19,306 nt of DNA from Oribacterium sp. (lineage in GTDB: Bacteria > Bacillota_A > Clostridia > Lachnospirales > Lachnospiraceae): NCBI GenBank assembly GCA_017940955.1, contig JAGAXP010000219.1:1-19306 (forward strand), read 5' to 3'. Position 1 is the first letter of the stretch. Each line of letters starts with the position of its first letter. The notes beneath the pieces are model-generated. The model ran no database searches and had not been told where the DNA came from. It saw only the letters and a program-made list of their open reading frames with translations. Positions 14,960 to 19,306 of the stretch are shown piece after piece. Made by a program: the position numbers and the translations under genes.

Positions 14960-15496
14960 ATGGCAATAAGAAGTGCAAAGATAGATCAAAAGGCAGGCCT
15001 TATTTGGGCAATTGCAGATAAACTTACAGGACCATATAAACCGCATGAATATGGGGATGTAATTTTACCGCTAACCGTTATACGAAGATTTGATTGTATC
15101 CTGTTTGATACAAAGGATGCAGTATTAAAGAAATATGAAGAGGTTAAGAATCTTCCGATGAAGGATGTGCTTCTTCGCAAGGCTTCGGGTTTTGATTTTT
15201 ATAATACAAGTAAGTATACATTTGAAAAACTTATGGATGATCCTGACCATATCGAAGAGAACTTCAGAGATTACTTAAATGGATTCTCTGAAAATGTACA
15301 GGACATTATCCAGAAATTTGAGTTTGACGGTCATATAGCATGGATTGATGAAAAGAAGTCCAAGGTGGGATATGAGATTCCATTCACAAGATATTTTTAC
15401 AAATATGAAGCACCGAGACCATCAGAGGAAATTATGGCGGAAATTATGGAACTTGAAAAAGAATTGTCCGGTAGTCTGGAGGAGGTATTTCGCTAA
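14960..15496 (+). pseudogene. hsdM: hsdM reduced to its two ends by an in-frame deletion
   Basis: 178 residues, GGAGG at 14945-14949. Residues 1-127 are the N-terminal helical domain of type I methyltransferase subunits (SAKIDQKAGLIWAIADKL, GDVILPLTVIRRFD, NVQDIIQKFEFDGHIA). From about 128 the sequence is the extreme C-terminus of the same family (WIDEKKSKVGYEIPFTRYFY, PRPSEEIMAEIMELEKEL). The whole SAM-binding and catalytic part, including the NPPF/NPPY motif, is missing; the frame is kept across the junction near 15340. A full HsdM has roughly 500-700 residues. It cannot methylate DNA. It may be translated, since start and stop are intact and it overlaps rhuM as TAATG. Confidence 0.85.
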
Positions 15497-16530
15497 TGGC
15501 TAAGAAAAAAAAGATTTCCATCCGATCCTCTGCGGCAGAGTATTTGACATTTATTACTGCAACTGGTGAAGGCGGGATAGAAGCAATTTATGCTGATGAA
15601 AATGTTTGGTTAAGTCAAAAAATGATGGGTGTTCTTTATGATGTTGGGAAGAGCACAATTAATTATCATTTACATAAGCTGTATGAAGATGGCGAAATAG
15701 ATGAGAATTCAGTTGTTCGAAAATTTCGAACAACTGCCGATGACGGAAAAGATTATGATACGTTACATTATAATCTTAAGGCTATCATTGCAGTTGGTCA
15801 TAAAGTAGATTCGGAAAAAGCAGTCCAATTTCGTAAATGGGCAAATACTATAATCGAAGAATATACGATTAAAGGCTATGCCATGGACGATGAAAGGCTC
15901 AAAAAGGGCGGTAGCATTTTAACGAAGGAGTATTTTGAGCAGTTATTGGAACGTATTCGAGAAATACGTTTATCGGAACGAAAATTCTATCAGAAGATAA
16001 CGGATATTTACGCGACTTCAGTCGATTATGATGCGACAGCAAAGGAAACAAAGAGATTTTTTGCAGCTGTACAAAACAAGCTTCACTATGCTGTTCATGG
16101 TCAGACTGCAGCAGAAGTGATTTATAACAGAGCGGATGCTGAGAAAGAGCATATGGGACTCACGACATGGGAAGGGTCTCCGAATAGCAAGATTCATAAG
16201 TATGATGTTACCGTGGCAAAGAATTATTTAACGGAAGAAGAATTAGCTATCCTTAGTAGAATGGTTACGGCTTATCTGGATTTGGCAGAAAGTATGGCAA
16301 TGCGAAATATTCCTATGACTATGGCAGATTGGGAAATTAGATTGGATGGTTTTCTTACCTTGATGGATCATGAGGTCCTAAAGGACAAGGGGAAAATCAG
16401 TGCGGAACAAGCTAAGATTCATGCGGAAACGGAATTCGAAAAATATAGGGTGATTCAGGATCGATTATACCAAAGCGATTTTGATCGATTCATGGAGTTG
16501 GAAGAACATTTAAAGGATGATCGTAAATAA
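15496..16530 (+). CDS. RhuM-family protein
   Basis: 344 residues, the full length of the Virulence_RhuM family. Recognisable stretches: VWLSQKMMGVLYDVGKSTINYHL (33-55, an HTH-like Bro/KilA-type N-terminal region), NLKAIIAVGHKVDSEKA (92-109), FRKWANTIIEEYTIKGYAMD (112-131), and YATSVDYDATAKETKRFFA (around 172-190). The family was named from a Salmonella pathogenicity island, but its function is not known; members are common inside type I restriction loci, as here, between hsdM and hsdS remnants. It starts in the last base of the hsdM stop (TAATG). It seems to be the only intact gene of the locus. Confidence 0.85.
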   Translation: MAKKKKISIRSSAAEYLTFITATGEGGIEAIYADENVWLSQKMMGVLYDVGKSTINYHLHKLYEDGEIDENSVVRKFRTTADDGKDYDTLHYNLKAIIAVGHKVDSEKAVQFRKWANTIIEEYTIKGYAMDDERLKKGGSILTKEYFEQLLERIREIRLSERKFYQKITDIYATSVDYDATAKETKRFFAAVQNKLHYAVHGQTAAEVIYNRADAEKEHMGLTTWEGSPNSKIHKYDVTVAKNYLTEEELAILSRMVTAYLDLAESMAMRNIPMTMADWEIRLDGFLTLMDHEVLKDKGKISAEQAKIHAETEFEKYRVIQDRLYQSDFDRFMELEEHLKDDRK

Positions 16531-16552
16531 ACGAAAAGGAAGAATACTCTAA

Positions 16553-16642
16553 ATGAGAGAGATGAAAGATAGTGGTATCGAATGGATTGGGGAGATACCT
16601 AGATCGTGGGAATTAAATAAAATCGGAGCATCATTTGGAAAT
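16553..16642 (+). pseudogene. hsdS: hsdS start fragment
   Basis: AAGGAAG at 16537-16543 and ATG at 16553 open MREMKDSGIEWIGEIPRSWE, the standard beginning of type I specificity subunits. After about 30 codons (near GASFGN) the similarity stops and the frame runs as nonsense across the next gene to 16855. From about 16642 another frame carries prophage sequence, so this is a recombination junction. Both target-recognition domains are gone. Confidence 0.78.
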
Positions 16643-16692
16643 ACCTCGATAAGAGGTCAGCTACTATTGGAGCCATTAGAGACTATAGCTCT

Positions 16693-17085
16693 ATGGAGTT
16701 TATCATTGCCAATACGGATGAAAAGATCAAGGCTGAGCATGACAAGATGTCCGGCCTTGGGAGTCCGAAGTACGGTGATATGCCAACAGGTGGACACAAC
16801 AATACTGCCGGAGAGGACAGGATCATTGATGGTATTGAGAAGATTGATATCCTGAAAGAAAGATACCGTCAGGCAGTTGAGTACATGGATTGGTTCCAGC
16901 ATTCTTGGGATAAACTTAGCAATGATGAAAAGTATGTACTGGAAACTTTCTATGAAGACAATCTGGATGTTACAGGCAACATCTACGAAATTTGTGAGCA
17001 CTACAACATAGAGTGTTCCAGCGCCTACAACAGAAAGAATCGAGCGTTAGACCATCTCCAGACCATGCTGTTTGGCAAAGAGTGA
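16693..17085 (+). CDS. Prophage late-gene regulator-like protein (DUF1492/ArpU type), 5' end lost
   Basis: 130 residues from the first ATG, but the same frame stays open and protein-like back to about 16642 (YLDKRSATIGAIRDYSSMEF), so the true start has been replaced by the hsdS fragment. No ribosome site precedes 16693. The C-terminal half (SNDEKYVLETFYEDN, NIYEICEHYNIECSSAYNRK) looks like sigma-region-4-type phage regulators that act on late genes. Expression is uncertain; translation could come only from a chance start. Confidence 0.6.
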   Translation: MEFIIANTDEKIKAEHDKMSGLGSPKYGDMPTGGHNNTAGEDRIIDGIEKIDILKERYRQAVEYMDWFQHSWDKLSNDEKYVLETFYEDNLDVTGNIYEICEHYNIECSSAYNRKNRALDHLQTMLFGKE

Positions 17086-17110
17086 TATGTTAATCTATAA
17101 ATATTCTCCC

Positions 17111-17187
17111 CATGGTTTTAAAAAAAATAAAAAAATTATAAAACCGCTTGACTGGCCCCAAGGGCCAGGTTTTATCATAAAACCATG
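17111..17187. repeat. Interlocking inverted repeats around the MerR promoter
   Basis: CATGGTTTTA (17111-17120) is the perfect complement of TAAAACCATG (17178-17187). Inside, TAAAACC recurs at 17139-17145 and GGTTTTA at 17168-17174. The four arms can pair in alternative ways, and the central GC-rich dyad followed by GTTTTAT could also act as a terminator for readthrough from upstream. Confidence 0.55.
17148..17178 (+). promoter_or_regulatory. MerR-type promoter with a 19-bp spacer and central dyad
   Basis: TTGACT (17148-17153), 19 bp, TATCAT (17173-17178). The spacer region holds the perfect dyad CTGGCCC-CAA-GGGCCAG (17152-17168). MerR-family activators work on promoters with overlong 19-20-bp spacers by binding a dyad there and twisting the DNA. 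Position 24 nt before the merR-type start implies autoregulation. Confidence 0.7.
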
Positions 17188-17201
17188 AGGAGGATCAATA
17201 G

Positions 17202-18005
17202 ATGAAGAAAAGCAGTGAGGTTTGCAAATTACTTGGTGTTACAAGAAAAACATTACGAGGGTATGACAAGATTGGATTGTTGCATCCCACAGAAAAAACT
17301 GACGCTGGTTACTGGCTTTATGATGATGCAGCAATCTTAAAAATAAAACAAATTCTTATATATTCTGAAGGCGGCTATAGTAGAAAAGAGATAAAAGAAA
17401 TATTAGATTCACCCAGAAGTATATTAGATGGAGGATTTGATGAGATCATTGAGCGATTAGAGCAAAAAAAATCACGAATTGAATCCTACATTACTTCATT
17501 ATCTTTGATGAACGAGTTTTTAAAAGCTCCTGAACCGGTGCTTCAAGTTTTAGATAAATATTATTTTAATACTCATCCAGATAATGGAAATTTTATGCAG
17601 CAACTTGAAGAAGGTGTAAGCGCGGTTGGACAAAAGATAGATAACAGTAACGTTGATTATATGAGTAAATATTTAGTTGTTGTTATGGAACTGATCACCA
17701 TTGGGTTATTAAAGAATAAGGAAATAAATTCAGAAGAAGTAAGAGCATGTTTTGTTTGTTTGAACAAAACTGTATGGAATCTATTTGTAGGTGGGTTGTC
17801 CCAAAATACGGTGGATTTTATTTTAAACAATAATGATAAATATGAATTTGCACAATTCATGTCAAATAGATGTTTATCATTAATTCAGGAACTTAATGTA
17901 GAAGCTTTTTTAGAAGAATTTTGCGGTGCAGGTTCCTACGAGTATTTGATAAAGGTGATTAATGGCCTTTGTGTAAAAAAAGAAATGGTAACGATGAAAT
18001 TTTAA
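17202..18005 (+). CDS. MerR-family transcriptional regulator
   Basis: 267 residues, GGAGG at 17189-17193. The N-terminal 70 residues are the MerR winged helix (SSEVCKLLGVTRKTLRGYD, then KIGLLHP and a shortened wing with GYWLYDD, ILKIKQI), followed by the dimer helix (about 72-105, LEQKKSRIESYITSLSLM). The C-terminal 150 residues are all-helical and unlike the usual drug-binding GyrI or TipAS forms; I do not recognise the ligand domain. Cys residues are scattered and do not form a metal-site pattern. AT-rich codon use differs from the region-1 genes, which suggests transfer. Its probable target, apart from its own promoter, is the two small genes downstream. Confidence 0.88.
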   Translation: MKKSSEVCKLLGVTRKTLRGYDKIGLLHPTEKTDAGYWLYDDAAILKIKQILIYSEGGYSRKEIKEILDSPRSILDGGFDEIIERLEQKKSRIESYITSLSLMNEFLKAPEPVLQVLDKYYFNTHPDNGNFMQQLEEGVSAVGQKIDNSNVDYMSKYLVVVMELITIGLLKNKEINSEEVRACFVCLNKTVWNLFVGGLSQNTVDFILNNNDKYEFAQFMSNRCLSLIQELNVEAFLEEFCGAGSYEYLIKVINGLCVKKEMVTMKF

Positions 18006-18027
18006 TTATAAAAAAGGAGATTATAAG

Positions 18028-18261
18028 ATGACGAATACAGAAATTACTAATTCAATAATTAACGCAGTTACAAACAGTGAGAGTATGCCTTTAATAGCTG
18101 TCTGTGGTGCAATGATGGGTACATATATTGCTTATGAATATTTTCATACAACAAAGCTGGCTATGGCGAATAATTATAATTCATCTATAATAGACTCAAA
18201 TGGTAATGGTATTAGTTTCATAAAACAACAAGAAGAGAAACAGATAAATATGCAAGTCTAA
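18028..18261 (+). CDS. Small single-pass membrane protein, unknown
   Basis: 77 residues, AAGGAGA at 18014-18020. A hydrophobic stretch (about 20-39, MPLIAVCGAMMGTYIAYEYF) fits one membrane-spanning helix; the tail is polar with Gln and Asn (KQQEEKQINMQV). It begins 22 nt after the MerR gene and is likely in the same operon. No family recognised. It could be a phage or toxin-like small membrane protein, but nothing in the sequence proves that. Confidence 0.6.
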   Translation: MTNTEITNSIINAVTNSESMPLIAVCGAMMGTYIAYEYFHTTKLAMANNYNSSIIDSNGNGISFIKQQEEKQINMQV

Positions 18262-18280
18262 TGATGTGGAGGTAATAAAA

Positions 18281-18589
18281 ATGTTTTATTCAGCAAGAAC
18301 AATAGGATATGGATATGGGATCAATGCACAAACAATGAACAGAATATTGCGTAAGCTAGGATATCTTGAAGGATATCCTGGGAACTACAGACCAACTGAG
18401 ATGGCGGAACCATATGTAAATGTAAATGATCATAATATGGCAACTAATGGAGGATATACAAGATTTAATGCCGCTTATGAAACAATCAGCTATAATGAGG
18501 ACTTTGTGGAATTACTTAAATCACAAGTAACGCAGGAACTTATTGATGAAGTAAAAAACGAAATGCTTGAAGAAAGAAGTAATGGGTAG
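18281..18589 (+). CDS. Probable winged-helix phage-type protein
   Basis: 102 residues from ATG 18281, chosen over an in-frame GTG at 18266 because GGAGG is at 18268-18272. SARTIGYGYGINAQTMNRIL followed by RKLGYLEGYPGNYRPTEMAEPY resembles the C-terminal DNA-binding region of phage antirepressors (KilAC-like), where an HTH is followed by a wing. The acidic C-terminus is helical. It completes a three-gene unit with the MerR and membrane proteins. The function is an inference from a short pattern. Confidence 0.6.
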   Translation: MFYSARTIGYGYGINAQTMNRILRKLGYLEGYPGNYRPTEMAEPYVNVNDHNMATNGGYTRFNAAYETISYNEDFVELLKSQVTQELIDEVKNEMLEERSNG

Positions 18590-18665
18590 AAGATGGAAAT
18601 GAGTAAAAGCGTGGACGCAAAGGCATATTACTCATGATATACTTATATCGTCGAAAGATGTACAG

Positions 18666-18697
18666 AAGCCGAAGGGACAAAACCCTCCGGTTTTTCT
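18666..18697 (+). terminator. Intrinsic terminator
   Basis: CCGAAGGG (18669-18676) pairs with CCCTCCGG (18683-18690) with one A-C mismatch and a 6-nt loop, extended by AA/TT outside, then TTTTT (18691-18695). It closes the MerR operon. An 8-bp inverted repeat (ATGAGTAA 18599-18606 / TTACTCAT 18628-18635) lies upstream. Confidence 0.8.
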
Positions 18698-18719
18698 TAT
18701 ACAAAGAAACGGAGATGAC

Positions 18720-19079
18720 ATGCCACTTAAACCTAAAGTACCTTGTAAGCATCCAGGATGCCCGGGGCTTATAGTATCAGGACAGAAGTATTGTGCGATA
18801 CATAAGCCAATGCATCCTGAGGAGATAAGGTCAGCTAATGCAAGAGGATACAATTCAAGATGGAGAAGAGAGTCGAAGCAGTTCTTAAAACTTCATCCAT
18901 TGTGTGCTGAGTGCTTTAAGAATGGAGTAGCAACAGAGGCCACAGTTGTTGACCACATCATTCCTCACCGAGGAGACCAGAAGCTGTTCTGGGACAGAAG
19001 TAACTGGCAACCGTTATGCAAGAGGTGTCACGACAGAAAAACGAGGACAAAAGACCAGACTCCGACGTACCACTACTGA
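18720..19079 (+). CDS. Phage HNH endonuclease
   Basis: 119 residues, GGAG at 18711-18714. The N-terminal part has a zinc-ribbon-like CxxxxC...CxxH set (C9, C14, C25, H28). The HNH nuclease follows: C62 and C65, then VVDHIIPHRGD (D78, H79), NWQPLCKRCHDRK (N95, C100, C103, H104), the His-Asn-His metal site with two Cys pairs binding structural zinc. Such proteins sit beside terminase genes in tailed-phage genomes and help DNA packaging. No terminase gene follows here, so the phage module is cut short. Confidence 0.88.
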   Translation: MPLKPKVPCKHPGCPGLIVSGQKYCAIHKPMHPEEIRSANARGYNSRWRRESKQFLKLHPLCAECFKNGVATEATVVDHIIPHRGDQKLFWDRSNWQPLCKRCHDRKTRTKDQTPTYHY

Positions 19080-19306
19080 GTTAACGGGGGGGTAAAGTTG
19101 ATCTCTAAAACCCTAGGCCCCAGGCACCGCCGCCCCCTGATTCGTTGACTTTCGCGAAATTGCATAGGGGGGATTGAACCCAAAACGTTTAATAACTCAA
19201 ACTTCCCACACCCAAAAGGTGTGATGCACCTTGAAAACTCTATACTTTAGACAAATAAAAAGGCATAGGTCGCTTTCAAATAAGGTATAATGAATTTACC
19301 ACAAAA
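19080..19306. other. Unassigned end of window
   Basis: No gene seen. There is a G-run (19085-19091), a second at 19168-19173, a hairpin CACACC/GGTGTG (19207-19212 with 19218-19223), and a good -10-like TATAAT (19286-19291) without a matching -35. A gene may start just beyond the window edge. Confidence 0.4.

Overview
The window reads like a chromosome segment of a Clostridia-class Firmicute, most probably Lachnospiraceae. The signs are strong AGGAGG-type ribosome binding sites, one clear TTG start, and families typical of that group (Dlt-like acylation genes with a GDC-type SGNH protein, a Cache-GGDEF protein, DUF5688, RhuM). The family-level placement is inference. Every gene I accept is on the + strand.

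Region 1 (about 1-6460) is a cell-envelope acylation locus. It holds a secreted cell-wall-binding transglutaminase-like protein, an acyl carrier protein (DltC-like), an MBOAT acyltransferase (DltB-like), an SGNH-fold protein in the DltD position whose catalytic serine position is cysteine (GDC), a secreted protein with two tandem repeats, and an adenylation enzyme (DltA-like). The expected chemistry is that an amino or small acid is activated by the adenylating enzyme, loaded on the carrier, passed by the MBOAT protein across the membrane and transferred to an extracellular polymer with help from the SGNH protein. Two key positions differ from classical D-alanylation enzymes: Ala277 of the adenylating enzyme sits where DltA has its chirality-selecting Cys, and Cys59 replaces the SGNH serine. 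The substrate may therefore not be D-alanine.

Region 2 (6460-10343) carries a dyad and two direct repeats upstream of an operon of a HAD-type 5'(3')-deoxyribonucleotidase and a secreted SGNH hydrolase, closed by an intrinsic terminator whose loop holds the stop codon. A leader with two mutually exclusive hairpins then precedes a membrane Cache-GGDEF diguanylate cyclase.

Region 3 (10344-14640) is accessory DNA with much decay: a frameshifted and deleted RecG/AlbA-type ATP-binding gene, small gene remnants, and two separate copies of the first 10-12 codons of a low-molecular-weight protein tyrosine phosphatase (LMW-PTP) gene, both broken in the catalytic P-loop. Between these lies an apparently intact AbiE-type toxin-antitoxin operon with a textbook promoter flanked by two 13-14-13 inverted repeats, followed by a twice-frameshifted DUF5688 gene.

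Region 4 (14640-17090) is a collapsed type I restriction locus: a small HTH protein, an HsdM reduced by an in-frame internal deletion to its two ends, an intact RhuM protein, and an HsdS start fused out of frame to a prophage DUF1492-like regulator.

Region 5 (17090-19306) is AT-rich and prophage-like: a MerR-family regulator with a 19-bp-spacer promoter containing a dyad, a small membrane protein, a probable winged-helix protein, a terminator and a phage HNH endonuclease, with unassigned DNA to the end.
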